DNA of 56,897 bases from NCBI RefSeq assembly GCF_024733565.1, contig NZ_JANIOC010000023.1:1-56897 (forward strand), given 5' to 3'. The translations under genes were made by a program, and so were the position numbers. The DNA comes from Rossellomorea sp. SC111 (GTDB taxonomy: Bacteria > Bacillota > Bacilli > Bacillales > Bacillaceae_B). A model generated the notes under the pieces. The model searched no databases, was not told the origin of the DNA, and worked only from the letters and a program-made list of their open reading frames with translations. Shown piece after piece: positions 17,363 to 26,925 of this stretch (its first letter is position 1; the number at the start of each line of letters is the position of its first letter).

Positions 17363-18574
17363 TTAAAGTAATTCGTCAAATGTTTTTTCTACATTTGATC
17401 CTGTAGAACCGTCAATTGTCATCGTTTCTGTACCATCCACCGCTTCTTTAAGGAGGATTTCGAAATCAACGAAGCTTTCATAGTACTCCACTTTTTCTTT
17501 TTTAGGTCTTGTTTTCGGTGCAGGCGGTGTGAATATCGTACAGCAATCTTCGTAAGGTAGAATCGAAATGTCATGGGTATCGATCTTCTGGGCGATGTCG
17601 ATGATTTCAAGCTTGTCCATGGCGATGAGAGGTCTTAACACCGGTGTGTTCGTCACGTCGTTTATCGCCTGCATGCTTTCTAACGTCTGACTCGCCACCT
17701 GGCCGAGGCTTTCCCCGGTTATGAGTGCCAGTCCTTCGTTCTTCTCACGGATTTGATCCGCGATCCTGAGCATCATCCGTCGTGTTGACGTCATCGTATA
17801 ATTTTCAGGAACCTGATCATGGATCGTTTGCTGCACTTTCGTAAATGGGACAATGTGAAGCTTCACTTTTCCGCTGAAGGCAGAGAGCTTTTTTGAAAGG
17901 TCGATTACCTTTTGCTTCGCCCGTTCACTTGTAAACGGAGGGCTGTGAAAGTGGACGGCTTCGATCTCCACCCCTCTTTTCATCGTCAGATATCCGGCGA
18001 CGGGACTGTCGATTCCGCCTGAAAGCATGAGCATCGCCTTCCCGCTCGCCCCGACCGGCATCCCGGTGGACCCTTGATAAATTTCAGAAGAAAGATATAC
18101 GCCTTCTTTTCTTACTTCCACATTCAGTTGAATATCGGGATTCTTTACATCGACCTTTAATCCGTCCAAATTACGGAGGATATAGGACCCTACTTCATAA
18201 TTTAATTCATTCGTGTCGAGTTCAAACTTTTTATCCGCTCTTCTGGCAGCCACTTTAAAGGTTTTGCCAGGGGAAAAGCTCTTTTCGACGAGAGCAAGTC
18301 CGGCTTTCATGATGTCCTCCATATTTTGAGGGACTTTGACGACAGGACTGAATGATTGGATCCCGAAGATTTTTTCAAGTCTCGGGATGATTTCCTCTGC
18401 GTTTTCGTCTCCCAATTGGATGTGGAGGCGATCCCGGCTCGCCGCAACGGAAATCGTCGTGAAATCCTTCAGCGTGTGCAGGATATTTTCACGGAGCTTG
18501 GCTGTGAACATCTTTCGGTTTCTTCCTTTGGTAGAAATTTCACCGTATCGTACGAGTATGCGATTATATTTCAT
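17363..18574 (-). CDS. thiI: tRNA 4-thiouridine synthase ThiI
   Basis: Adenylates U8 of tRNA and transfers sulfur from the partner cysteine desulfurase. 403 residues: an N-terminal ferredoxin-like part and THUMP domain (to about 170), then the PP-loop LMLSGGIDSPVAGYL near residue 185. There is no C-terminal rhodanese domain, as in the short Bacillus form, so the sulfur route relies on the desulfurase encoded just upstream. It overlaps that gene by 4 bases (ATGA). Confidence 0.95.
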   Translation of the reverse strand: MKYNRILVRYGEISTKGRNRKMFTAKLRENILHTLKDFTTISVAASRDRLHIQLGDENAEEIIPRLEKIFGIQSFSPVVKVPQNMEDIMKAGLALVEKSFSPGKTFKVAARRADKKFELDTNELNYEVGSYILRNLDGLKVDVKNPDIQLNVEVRKEGVYLSSEIYQGSTGMPVGASGKAMLMLSGGIDSPVAGYLTMKRGVEIEAVHFHSPPFTSERAKQKVIDLSKKLSAFSGKVKLHIVPFTKVQQTIHDQVPENYTMTSTRRMMLRIADQIREKNEGLALITGESLGQVASQTLESMQAINDVTNTPVLRPLIAMDKLEIIDIAQKIDTHDISILPYEDCCTIFTPPAPKTRPKKEKVEYYESFVDFEILLKEAVDGTETMTIDGSTGSNVEKTFDELL

Positions 18575-19722
18575 CTTGATCTCCTCATTGTATGTTGTAA
18601 GATTTCGATTTCTTTTTTTAGTAGTTCAATGAATTCTTTGCATTCTTTCATCGTGTTATGGAATGATAGGCTGATCCGGATCGAATTGCCAGCAAGGTTG
18701 TCCGCTACACCCATGGATAAGAGGGTCTGACTGGGCTTGCTTTGCTTGGATGAACAAGCGCTTGTCGTCGATACGTACACTTCATGCCGATCGAGGGCGT
18801 GTATGAGTACTTCCCCTCTAAAATCCGCCACTGAAAAATTCAGGATATGCGGGGCATGATTCCGTACCGGTGTGTGAACCGTCACACCTTGGATTTTCTC
18901 CAACTCTCCCCTCAGGAATTGTTGGTTTTCTTCCATTATAACCAACTTCTGTTCGCTTTCTTCCATATGCATTCGGAGTGCCTTCGCGAAGGATACGATT
19001 CCGCCGGTGTTTTCCGTGCCGCTTCGCAGGTTCCCCTCCTGCTCGCCACCTGACAGGATAGGCGAAATCTCAAGTCCGTCCCTCACATATAGCATGCCGG
19101 TTCCTTTGATTCCATGAATTTTATGGGCGGACAGGCTGCATAAATCGATGAGCTTTTCGTCGAGAATAAGGGGGACCTTCCCGCAGGCCTGTACAGCATC
19201 GACATGAAAGATGATTCTTGGATAATCTTTCAGGATCTCAGCGATTTCCCTGATGGGCTGGATGCTCCCGATCTCATTATTCACCTGCATCACCGAAACA
19301 AGGATTGTGTCATCCTGAATCGCCTCTTTCAATTCTGAGGGACGGACCTTGCCTTCTGCATCCACGTCGAGGTACGTAGCTGTGTAACCAAACGATTCTA
19401 ACTGCTTAAAGGCATTGATGACGGAAGGATGCTCAACTTTAGTCGTAATGATGTGCTTCCCTCTGTTACCGTATTGCAGAGCGGTTCCTTTTATCGCCAG
19501 ATTATTTGATTCAGTCCCGCCAGAGGTAAAGAATACCTCTTTTGTCTTTATCCTTAATAGAGAAGCGATCTGCTCCCTGGATTGTTGAACTAATTTCTCC
19601 ACCTGGCCACCGAACGAATGGATGGACGATGGATTGGCATAATAGCTTTCATTTACTTTCAGGAATGTGTCCAGCACTTCCTTATATGGCTTGGTTGTTG
19701 CACTATTATCAAAATAGATCAA
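18571..19722 (-). CDS. nifZ: Cysteine desulfurase (NifZ-type partner of ThiI)
   Basis: PLP enzyme that takes sulfur from cysteine and passes it as persulfide to ThiI. 383 residues. The PLP lysine is K201 in SLSAHKIHGIKG; the catalytic cysteine lies in VSTTSACSSKQ near residue 326. HVDAVQACGK holds the cofactor aspartate. The start is TTG, placed behind AAGGTG. Cotranscribed and translationally coupled with thiI, the arrangement of B. subtilis nifZ-thiI. Confidence 0.93.
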   Translation of the reverse strand: MIYFDNSATTKPYKEVLDTFLKVNESYYANPSSIHSFGGQVEKLVQQSREQIASLLRIKTKEVFFTSGGTESNNLAIKGTALQYGNRGKHIITTKVEHPSVINAFKQLESFGYTATYLDVDAEGKVRPSELKEAIQDDTILVSVMQVNNEIGSIQPIREIAEILKDYPRIIFHVDAVQACGKVPLILDEKLIDLCSLSAHKIHGIKGTGMLYVRDGLEISPILSGGEQEGNLRSGTENTGGIVSFAKALRMHMEESEQKLVIMEENQQFLRGELEKIQGVTVHTPVRNHAPHILNFSVADFRGEVLIHALDRHEVYVSTTSACSSKQSKPSQTLLSMGVADNLAGNSIRISLSFHNTMKECKEFIELLKKEIEILQHTMRRSR

Positions 19723-20048
19723 AGTTTACACCTTCTTTTACATGACGCTTTTATACTCAATCATTAATCTTACCATAAATCCTGCCCATCCCAAATGAAA
19801 TTCATTTTGGTGTGAGAATAAATTATAGTAAAAAAGCGATTTAGAAAATCATTCACAAATATTTTTTCATTTTCCAAAAATTATTATTGAAAACTGACAG
19901 AATTTTTGCGAGAATCTAAAAGGTAACAGAAACCAAAGTTATTTAAATATACTAAATTGTAAGACTATTTAGTTTTTCGACATTTTTCTACAAACTTATG
20001 ATAAGATATTTTCTGCTTATGATAACGATTACAAACGGAGGGATATAT
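19723..20048. other. Divergent gap with possible CodY-like site
   Basis: 326 bases between the desulfurase gene and brnQ, strongly AT-rich. CATTTTCCAAAAATT (19868-19882) matches the CodY consensus AATTTTCWGAAAATT at 12 of 15 positions, which would fit amino-acid control of brnQ. ACTAAAT and ATTTAGT (19951-19973) form a short inverted repeat. No gene or T-box core is visible. Confidence 0.35.
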
Positions 20049-21389
20049 ATGAACGAGAAAGCGCTATCATTCAGTCAAATCTTGACGATTGGATTAATGC
20101 TCTTCGCTCTTTTTCTTGGAGCAGGAAATATGATTTTCCCGCCATTCCTGGGGCAGCAGGCCGGAGAACATGTCTGGACCGGTATCGTCGGCTTTCTTAT
20201 TACAGGAGTGGGACTTCCTTTACTGGGTGTCATCGCCATTGCGAAATCCGGAGGGGATCTTCAGACACTTGCAAACCGGGTACATCCATTATTCGGACTA
20301 ATCTTTACGATTGTGATGTATCTGGCTATCGGGCCCTTCTTCGGAATACCACGGACCGGAACCGTCGCCTATGAAATCGGGGTCATCCCATTTTTACCTG
20401 AAGAAACAGCGAAATATGGAGTTCCTCTACTGATTTATACGATTATCTTCTTTGGGTTGACGGCGTGGCTTGCGATGAATCCGTCAAAGCTTGTGGACCG
20501 GATCGGGAAGATATTGACACCTTCCCTTATCGTAATCCTTACGATCTTAGTGGTCAAAAGTATCATCAGTCCAATGGGAGAATTCGGTTCTCCGCATGAA
20601 GCCTATCAGGATGGGCCATTATTCAAGGGATTCATTGAAGGATACCTGACAATGGATACGATCGCTGCTTTAGTGTTCGGGATTGTCGTCATCAATTCCA
20701 TTAAAGACCGCGGTATCACCAGTAAGGCCAGCCTGACCCGCATTACGATCATTGCCGGATTCATTGCGGCAGCAGGACTTGCACTTGTGTACTTATCTTT
20801 AAGCTATATCGGTGCAAGCAGCACGGATTCCATCGGCGTGCAGGCAAATGGTGGAGCGATCCTTTCAGCCGCTGCGAGCCATTTATTCGGTTCAATGGGG
20901 ACAATCATCCTCGGACTTGCGATTACGTTTGCGTGCATTACGACATCAGTCGGACTTGTGTCGGCATGCTCACAATTTTTCGCAAAGATTCTGCCGGTAT
21001 CCTATCCTAAATTGGTGATCATCATTTCTCTATTCAGCATGATCATCGCCAATATCGGATTGACCCAGTTGATCGCAGTATCTTTACCTGTTCTAATATT
21101 CATTTATCCATTGGCGATTGTACTGATTCTTCTATCATTCATGCATAATGGATTTAACGGTTACTCCCTTGTCTATGTAGGGGCATTGATTCCAACGGGT
21201 CTCATCAGTTTGATCGATGGTATCAAGACAGCCGGCGTTGACGTGACGGCCGTCAGCCAATCACTTGAATTCCTTCCATTTTATACTCAAGGAATCGGCT
21301 GGCTCCTCCCGGCTATGATCGGTGCCATCATCGGGTTCGTCATTGCCTTATTCGCAGGACAAACCAAACGGACGATCGAAGCGAATTGA
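20049..21389 (+). CDS. brnQ: Branched-chain amino acid transport system II carrier protein
   Basis: Sodium-coupled leucine/isoleucine/valine uptake protein of the inner membrane. 446 residues from the ATG at 20049 behind CGGAGGGATATAT. About 12 hydrophobic segments; the N-terminal LFALFLGAGNMIFPPFLGQQAG is a LIVCS-family signature. The frame begins earlier, at 19998, without a ribosome site. In B. subtilis this place holds braB. Convergent with ezrA through a shared terminator. Confidence 0.94.
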   Translation: MNEKALSFSQILTIGLMLFALFLGAGNMIFPPFLGQQAGEHVWTGIVGFLITGVGLPLLGVIAIAKSGGDLQTLANRVHPLFGLIFTIVMYLAIGPFFGIPRTGTVAYEIGVIPFLPEETAKYGVPLLIYTIIFFGLTAWLAMNPSKLVDRIGKILTPSLIVILTILVVKSIISPMGEFGSPHEAYQDGPLFKGFIEGYLTMDTIAALVFGIVVINSIKDRGITSKASLTRITIIAGFIAAAGLALVYLSLSYIGASSTDSIGVQANGGAILSAAASHLFGSMGTIILGLAITFACITTSVGLVSACSQFFAKILPVSYPKLVIIISLFSMIIANIGLTQLIAVSLPVLIFIYPLAIVLILLSFMHNGFNGYSLVYVGALIPTGLISLIDGIKTAGVDVTAVSQSLEFLPFYTQGIGWLLPAMIGAIIGFVIALFAGQTKRTIEAN

Positions 21390-21404
21390 AGCCATCCCAT
21401 GAAA

Positions 21405-21448
21405 AAAGGACTGATGCAGATTAAAACCTCTACATCAGTCCTTTTTAT
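21405..21448. terminator. Bidirectional terminator between brnQ and ezrA
   Basis: Perfect 12-base arms AAAGGACTGATG (21405-21416) and CATCAGTCCTTT (21433-21444), flanked by A and T runs. Confidence 0.9.
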
Positions 21449-23145
21449 TATGATCTTTCTTCAAGATCCATCATTTTTTCGATTTTCTTCAGTGCGCCCG
21501 GCTCCACCTTCTCGATGGTTGTGGCCGCTTCTTCCAACGCTCTGCGGTAATCATATTGACGGAAGGCTTCTTCAGCCGTCTGAAGACCTTCCCGTACCGT
21601 GCTGTATTTGCTGCGGTAGCGATTTCCATATTGAATGATCTTCTCGGATAAGAGAACATTCTCGATCAGGTCTCCCGTTTTCGTATAGAAATGGTCGACC
21701 GTATCCTCAGCATCCAATAATGTTTCCTGGATGAACTTCATGTTTAAAGGCTTTTCCGTTAAGCTCGCATTCACTTGTTCAATCTTTCGGTGGACTTCAT
21801 CAAGAAGATCCTTGTAACCAGGGGGTAATCCCGGTACATTGCTTTTTGAAATCATCCGGCTTGCTTCAGCCACCTTTTTCTTAAGCTCCTGGATTTTTTC
21901 CCTTGTAGCCAATTCATCTTTACGAAGGTTCTGCAGATAGACGGAGAACTCACTTTGCTGGTGATTCAGTTCTTCCAGTCCACTTCTGATTTCTTTCAAC
22001 TCATCACTTAAATTCGAGAAAGCCGTCGCACTGGTTTCTTCCTTGTGCATCAGCATTTCATGTCGTTTTGAAAGCTGGATGATCTTCTTATCAATCTCGC
22101 TCGGAGTACTAAGATCCGCATCATGAAGATGGTAGCCTTGTTTCACGATACTTACTTCCGACTGAATGTCATCATTATCTTCCTTTGCTTTGATGAGCCC
22201 TTCCGTCGTTTGATCTCTATACTGCTCTACAAAATGTTTGGCATGAACTTCTTTTTCCAATAAATCGTAAAGGTTCTCGACCTTCACTTTTATTTCCTGT
22301 ATGCCTTCTTCCACTTCCTCGACCTTTAGCTCCTCAAGATTTTTATTAAAGTGTTGCAGGGTTTCCTTCAATGAGGCCACTTCTTTGTCCACTTCAATAT
22401 GATCAAGGGTGTATCCCTGCCCCTTCATCTCGACATATCCTGCCTCAAGCTCGGACAATTGGGAGGGCAATACGTTTTCAAAATCGGCGATCAGTTTCGG
22501 CACCGTTTCCATCTTATAGGCAATATCTTTCATTTCCTCTGCAAGACTAAGCACGATCTCCCTTGCATCCAGATAATTCCCCTGCTCCGTGAGCTCATTG
22601 AACTGTTTGATTTGTTCAGAAAGCTTATCAAGGACCGCTTCTATGTGCTTTGCCGTTTGACCGTATGTATGGCGATAGGCGAGCAATTGTTTCTTACTGT
22701 TTCGGAATTCTTCTTGAAGAGCCAGGATTTCTTCGCGGTTCTTCTCTTCACTGCCGACCAGTTCATTTAATTCGCTCAGAATCTGTTCGATCTTCTTTTC
22801 AGTTTCGGTGAGAACCTGATCGATTCTGGATAGGACAGCTTTCGTTTTATTAAAGCGAAATTTATCGGTGTACTCTTCTGCATCGAATAGTAGTTCTTCA
22901 ACATCAGGAAGCTGCACCGCAACAATCTCATCCCATCCCTGTCTCCAGCCGTCAAACAATTCTTCCGTCTGACCTGTCATATTCAGTTGCTTCACCCTGG
23001 AAAGTTCGTCTGAAACCGGTTTGTTCATGATATCGATTTTCCAGGCTTCATACCGATCGATTTCGGCGTAATATTTCTTTCTAGAGATAAATCCGATTAG
23101 GAATACGATTAAGATAAGTATTATTCCAGCGATGACGTATTGCAT
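21448..23145 (-). CDS. ezrA: Septation ring formation regulator EzrA
   Basis: Membrane-anchored negative regulator of FtsZ-ring assembly. 565 residues from ATG 23145, close to the usual 560-570. An N-terminal transmembrane helix (about 4-22) is followed by a long, almost wholly helical spectrin-like coiled-coil body. The C-terminal YRYRSKYSTVREGLQTAEEA-type region (written here as YGNRYRSKY then FRQYDYRRALEEA) is the conserved septal-localisation patch. The ATG has AGGGGG six bases upstream; the frame reaches 23163 with a TTG that would overlap it. Confidence 0.93.
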   Translation of the reverse strand: MQYVIAGIILILIVFLIGFISRKKYYAEIDRYEAWKIDIMNKPVSDELSRVKQLNMTGQTEELFDGWRQGWDEIVAVQLPDVEELLFDAEEYTDKFRFNKTKAVLSRIDQVLTETEKKIEQILSELNELVGSEEKNREEILALQEEFRNSKKQLLAYRHTYGQTAKHIEAVLDKLSEQIKQFNELTEQGNYLDAREIVLSLAEEMKDIAYKMETVPKLIADFENVLPSQLSELEAGYVEMKGQGYTLDHIEVDKEVASLKETLQHFNKNLEELKVEEVEEGIQEIKVKVENLYDLLEKEVHAKHFVEQYRDQTTEGLIKAKEDNDDIQSEVSIVKQGYHLHDADLSTPSEIDKKIIQLSKRHEMLMHKEETSATAFSNLSDELKEIRSGLEELNHQQSEFSVYLQNLRKDELATREKIQELKKKVAEASRMISKSNVPGLPPGYKDLLDEVHRKIEQVNASLTEKPLNMKFIQETLLDAEDTVDHFYTKTGDLIENVLLSEKIIQYGNRYRSKYSTVREGLQTAEEAFRQYDYRRALEEAATTIEKVEPGALKKIEKMMDLEERS

Positions 23146-23376
23146 CTTAAGCCCCCTGTTCAACTATTCAGTAGACATCTATATGAATGTGAATGTTTCA
23201 TTAATAATTTGTCATTGCTATAATGATACCATGTTAACGACATTTTTTGACTATTAATTTCTGATTTTTTAGTGATAAAAGTCAATTTTAGCAAATTTGA
23301 GGGGAAATGGGTATGATTATTGGGTTTGGTGCTGATTTGGCTAGTTGTTTTGAACCGTTTGGATGAGTGACTGCTG

Positions 23377-23618
23377 GTTGATTTCCGCTGCAGGTGCTCG
23401 CTTTCCGCGGGGCTGGCGGTGAGCCTCCTCGGCGGCAAGCGGTGTCCTACCCTTGTCCAGCTCCGGCGGCTAGCCCCTCGAGGTCATAAGCTAAATGGTC
23501 CAAGAAGGCAAAAAGCGCCTTCTTAGGCCCATTCATCTTATGCTTGTCGGGGCTGATCAAGCCGCCTCCGCTTTTCGTTGTTTCCCGCAGGAGTCGAGCA
23601 CCTTCCGCTTCAATCAAC
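23377..23618 (+). repeat. Dispersed palindromic element, long form
   Basis: 242 bases from GTTGATTTCCGCTGCAGGTG to AATCAAC, with outer arms GGTGCTCG and CGAGCACC and the inner hairpin module 23485-23542 (CATAAG to CTTATG). The second internal stem is decayed on its 3-prime side (GGTGTCCTACC where the others read GGTCTCACC). It fills most of the 610-base gap between ezrA and hisJ; open frames in it are shadows. Confidence 0.9.
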
Positions 23619-23755
23619 TTATTTAGTTTCAATTCATTTTTCTAATCGGGGGTAATCTATTCCCATAGCGCTTATTTCCCTATCAAATTTGCAAGATCTC
23701 TATCATATTCAATCAAACAGCACAAATGATTATTTTAACAAGGGTGTGAAGTCTG

Positions 23756-24547
23756 ATGATTAAGGTCGATGGGCATGTGCATACGCCTTTTTGTCCGCAT
23801 GGCAGTGGGGATTCTTTTGAGATGTATGTGGAGAGGGCGATTTCTTTAAATTATAGTGCGATAACGTTTACGGAGCATGCTCCGCTGCCGGTCGGGTTCA
23901 GGGATACGACGCCTGATCAGGACAGTGGAATGGATCCTTCTCGGATTAAAGACTATTTTGATACACTTGACAGCTTGAAGGAGAAATATAAGGACAAGAT
24001 CACGATCCGATCCGGACTTGAGGTTGATTATATTGAAGGGTTTGAGAAAGAGACGGAAGACTTCCTTTCGACCTACGGGCCGCGGATGGATGACAGCATT
24101 CTTTCTGTTCATTTTTTACAGCACCGTGGCAAGTGGGATTGTCTTGATTTCAGCCCCGATGTGTTCGAATCCATGATGAGTTATTATGGGTCGGTTGATG
24201 AGATCTATAAGTGGTATTATAAGACGGTACTTCAATCGATCCGGGCAGACCTGGGCTCCCATAAGCCGAAACGTATCGGTCACATCACTCTTGTAAAGAA
24301 ATTTCAGCAGCTGTTTCCTGCTTCCCAGTCGTTTTCGGATGATCTTTCCCTCATCCTTCAGGAAATGGCCGCAAGGGATTTGGAGCTTGACTATAACGGG
24401 GCCGGATTCGTGAAACCGTATTGCGGGGAATCCTATCCACCGCCGTATATCATCAAACAGGCGCGCGCGTTGGGAATCAAAATCGTCTATGGATCTGATG
24501 CCCATACGGCTGACGGACTGGATCAGGGAAGAGCCTTGATGAAATAA
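23756..24547 (+). CDS. hisJ: Histidinol-phosphatase, PHP family
   Basis: Removes phosphate from L-histidinol phosphate in histidine synthesis. 263 residues of the PHP metal-dependent phosphoesterase fold: DGHVHTPFCPHG (residues 5-16), FTEHAPLP, then VHFLQHRG and the C-terminal GSDAHTADGLDQG carry the metal ligands. Preceded by AGGGTG; ends in a strong terminator shared with refZ. It lies apart from other his genes, as in B. subtilis. Confidence 0.93.
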   Translation: MIKVDGHVHTPFCPHGSGDSFEMYVERAISLNYSAITFTEHAPLPVGFRDTTPDQDSGMDPSRIKDYFDTLDSLKEKYKDKITIRSGLEVDYIEGFEKETEDFLSTYGPRMDDSILSVHFLQHRGKWDCLDFSPDVFESMMSYYGSVDEIYKWYYKTVLQSIRADLGSHKPKRIGHITLVKKFQQLFPASQSFSDDLSLILQEMAARDLELDYNGAGFVKPYCGESYPPPYIIKQARALGIKIVYGSDAHTADGLDQGRALMK

Positions 24548-24550
24548 AAG

Positions 24551-24590
24551 GAAAGACCTCTTCTTCAATCGGAGAAGAGGTCTTTCTTTC
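24551..24590. terminator. Bidirectional terminator between hisJ and refZ
   Basis: GAAAGACCTCTTCT (24551-24564) and AGAAGAGGTCTTTC (24573-24586) are perfect 14-base arms with an 8-base loop. Confidence 0.92.
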
Positions 24591-25242
24591 AGATGATCAG
24601 CTCTTTTTTCAGGACCTCTTTCGCTTCTGAAACGAGTAAGAGATCGATCCACTGATCAATGTTTTTATAATATTGATCAATGAAGTAGTATTCTTGAGGG
24701 AACATCTGCCACACTTCCCTTAATTGCTGACTGTGAAGGAACGGCATCGTCAGCATGGACTTGAGCTGGATGACGAGGAAGCTGACGGGCTGTTTTTTCA
24801 AGGCGTGGTCCCTCATCCCCTGTTCGAATAACCGTTTCATATAATGCCTTTCTTTCATTAAATAAGAGGAAATGATTTCCCGGACCACCTGGGAATCGAT
24901 GGATACTTCCCTCCAGATGAATCGGGATAATTGATGATTATCGCTCTGGAATTTCAATATTTTATAGACTGCCCGCTTCAAGCATAGGTCGGCACTGACA
25001 TAATTCAACGCCTCCACCTCTTCCTGAAGAAAACGCAGGTACGGTTCAAAGAAATGGGTGAAGCACGCTTCCAATACTCCCTGCTTGCCTTTGAAGTAAT
25101 AGGAGATCGTTGCTGGATTCACACCCGCCCGCTTTGCAATATCCCTGACGGACGTCCCATCGAACCCATGATCATAAAACAGGTAGACAGCCGCTTTGAA
25201 AATGCACTCTTTCGTCGACTTGGAAGTATCAAGTTTTTTCAT
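24589..25242 (-). CDS. refZ: TetR-like forespore regulator RefZ
   Basis: 217 residues with an N-terminal TetR helix-turn-helix (FDGTSVRDIAKRAGVNPATISYYFKGK, about residues 28-54). In B. subtilis RefZ (YttP) binds motifs around the origin and affects Z-ring position and chromosome capture at sporulation. The assignment rests on the sequence type and on the place between hisJ and ytsP. A generic TetR repressor is the alternative. The start ATG follows AAGGGGAAAT. Confidence 0.8.
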   Translation of the reverse strand: MKKLDTSKSTKECIFKAAVYLFYDHGFDGTSVRDIAKRAGVNPATISYYFKGKQGVLEACFTHFFEPYLRFLQEEVEALNYVSADLCLKRAVYKILKFQSDNHQLSRFIWREVSIDSQVVREIISSYLMKERHYMKRLFEQGMRDHALKKQPVSFLVIQLKSMLTMPFLHSQQLREVWQMFPQEYYFIDQYYKNIDQWIDLLLVSEAKEVLKKELII

Positions 25243-25522
25243 ATTTCCCCTTCTTTCCTGTATATTAGGCGAATGAAAAAAACAGTGGCGAGGATCAATT
25301 TATAAAAACTTCTCAGAAAAAAACGAAATCATTGAAGGTTATAAAGAAATATGCTAAAAATGGTTCAATAGATGTTTCTATTATAGTTTGTTTACTCAAA
25401 GAATTCGTGTTTTACGATGGATTTCCTTTAAGTATTTCTCGACAGTATTTGTTGCAAGGAAGCCTTATGGGATCATCCAAACATGAAATAACGCATATTA
25501 TGTAGAATTGGGGGAGTTGTTG

Positions 25523-26008
25523 ATGTTTCAAGTAGAAAAATATCAAGGTACAAAGGAACAGGGCTTTGGTCTTGTCACGAAACAATTGAAGGCTTTATTG
25601 GAAGGTGAACAGAATCAGATTGCGAATTTAAGCAATGCTTCCGCCTTACTGAACCAATTCCTGGACCGCATCAACTGGGTTGGCTTTTATTTAGTTGAAG
25701 AAGAAAGCAATCAATTGGTACTCGGACCTTTTCAGGGACTGCCTGCATGTGTAAGGATTCCTATAGGAAGAGGTGTTTGCGGTACGGCTGCAAGTGATCA
25801 GAAGACGCTGCGGATCGAAGATGTCCATCAATTCCCTGGCCACATCGCTTGTGACGCTGCCTCCCAATCCGAAATCGTCATCCCTCTTGTCAAAGACGGT
25901 AAACTGATCGGAGTTCTCGACATCGACAGCCCTGAAAAAGGAAGATTTGATGAAGAAGACCAGAAGTATTTGGAAATCTTTACAGATGAGCTTTTAAGAC
26001 ATCTATAA
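25523..26008 (+). CDS. ytsP: GAF-domain protein, free methionine-(R)-sulfoxide reductase type
   Basis: 161 residues forming one GAF domain. Three cysteines sit where fRMsr enzymes have theirs: LPACVRIPIGRGVCGTAA and HIACDAASQSEIVIP. The family reduces free methionine-R-sulfoxide; that activity is inferred. The ATG at 25523 follows GGGGGAGTTGTTG; the frame opens at 25508 without a better site. Monocistronic with a terminator. B. subtilis ytsP holds the same position. Confidence 0.85.
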   Translation: MFQVEKYQGTKEQGFGLVTKQLKALLEGEQNQIANLSNASALLNQFLDRINWVGFYLVEEESNQLVLGPFQGLPACVRIPIGRGVCGTAASDQKTLRIEDVHQFPGHIACDAASQSEIVIPLVKDGKLIGVLDIDSPEKGRFDEEDQKYLEIFTDELLRHL

Positions 26009-26029
26009 TACTGTATAATGGGGATAAAG

Positions 26030-26068
26030 CCCTGCCGGGAATACGACATTTCCGACAGGGTGTTTTTT
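26030..26068 (+). terminator. ytsP terminator
   Basis: CCCTGCCGG (26030-26038) and CCGACAGGG (26052-26060) pair with one mismatch, followed by TGTTTTTTT. Confidence 0.85.
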
Positions 26069-26213
26069 TGTATTGGAATAAATTCGGTTACTTGTTAAAA
26101 AGTTCACGTTTCCCCGCCCTTATTATAGGGAAAAGAGTAACATACTTGAGAACTTTACACAGAGATATCCCATACAATATCCAGAATGGAGTATAGGTAA
26201 AAAGAGGTGTAAT

Positions 26214-26855
26214 ATGAGCGCTAAGAAAAAAGACTTACCCTATTTATTATGTTTGCTGGTGATGCCGGCATTAGGTTATTTATATACACTATTGAATACG
26301 GATGCCCGGGAAGCGGTCGTCCTATCAACGACCATTGATGAATGGATCCCATTCGTGCCGGTTTTCATTGTGCCGTATATATTATGGTACGCCTTTATTT
26401 TAGGATACCTTTTTTACTTTTGGTATAAGGATGTCCAGACATTTCTGAAAACTCTCGGTATCATTGTGATTGGTGAGCTGATTTGTTTCGTTATCTACTT
26501 TTATTTCCAGACCACGGTACCACGCCCGGATGTGGCGGGTGACGGATTGTTTGCCGACCTTGTCCGGATGATCTACAATCATGATCAGCCTTATAATGCG
26601 TTTCCGAGCATCCATGTTTTAACGACTTTTGCCGTAATCCTCGGAATTTTCAATATTAAGGATAAGCATTTATTCCACATTATTTTTGTACCGGTGATGG
26701 GATCACTGATCATCCTTTCAACCCTTTTTGTGAAACAGCATTATGTCCTCGATGTGACCAGCTCGATTTTTTTATCGGTATTCCTTTATGGCATTATGTT
26801 CGAGCTTTATGGAGTCAGTACAAAGAAATCAAAGCAAACCTATCTGGAAGAATAG
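26214..26855 (+). CDS. Membrane phosphatase of the PAP2 superfamily
   Basis: 213 residues with about six transmembrane segments. PAP2 motifs are degenerate but recognisable: TTVPRP (motif 1 tail, near 103), YNAFPSIHVLTTFAV (motif 2, with the catalytic-type histidine) and STLFVKQHYVLDVTSS (motif 3). This resembles the inositol-phosphorylceramide-synthase-like PAP2 branch; lipid-phosphate or polyprenyl-phosphate substrates are likely. It lies outside the B. subtilis gene order, at the left edge of the inserted zinc block. Own terminator. Confidence 0.8.
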   Translation: MSAKKKDLPYLLCLLVMPALGYLYTLLNTDAREAVVLSTTIDEWIPFVPVFIVPYILWYAFILGYLFYFWYKDVQTFLKTLGIIVIGELICFVIYFYFQTTVPRPDVAGDGLFADLVRMIYNHDQPYNAFPSIHVLTTFAVILGIFNIKDKHLFHIIFVPVMGSLIILSTLFVKQHYVLDVTSSIFLSVFLYGIMFELYGVSTKKSKQTYLEE

Positions 26856-26860
26856 TAGAC

Positions 26861-26903
26861 AAAAACAGGAAGGAACCGCTAACCGGGTTCCATCCTGTTT
26901 TTC
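26861..26903. terminator. Terminator between PAP2 gene and TIGR03943 gene
   Basis: AACAGGA-GGAACC and GGTTCC-TCCTGTT form an imperfect stem flanked by A and T runs, usable from both sides. Confidence 0.85.
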
Positions 26904-26925
26904 TTCCTTTGTAAAGTAGCAAAGC

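Noticed and set aside
23447..23632. 61-codon open frame on the minus strand
   Set aside because: It lies wholly inside the long repeat copy; a similar frame appears in the other copies.
23657..23703. A fourth 20-bp-step array based on CTAT words upstream of hisJ
   Set aside because: Only three four-base words with steps of 23 and 20; too short and too AT-rich to tell from chance.
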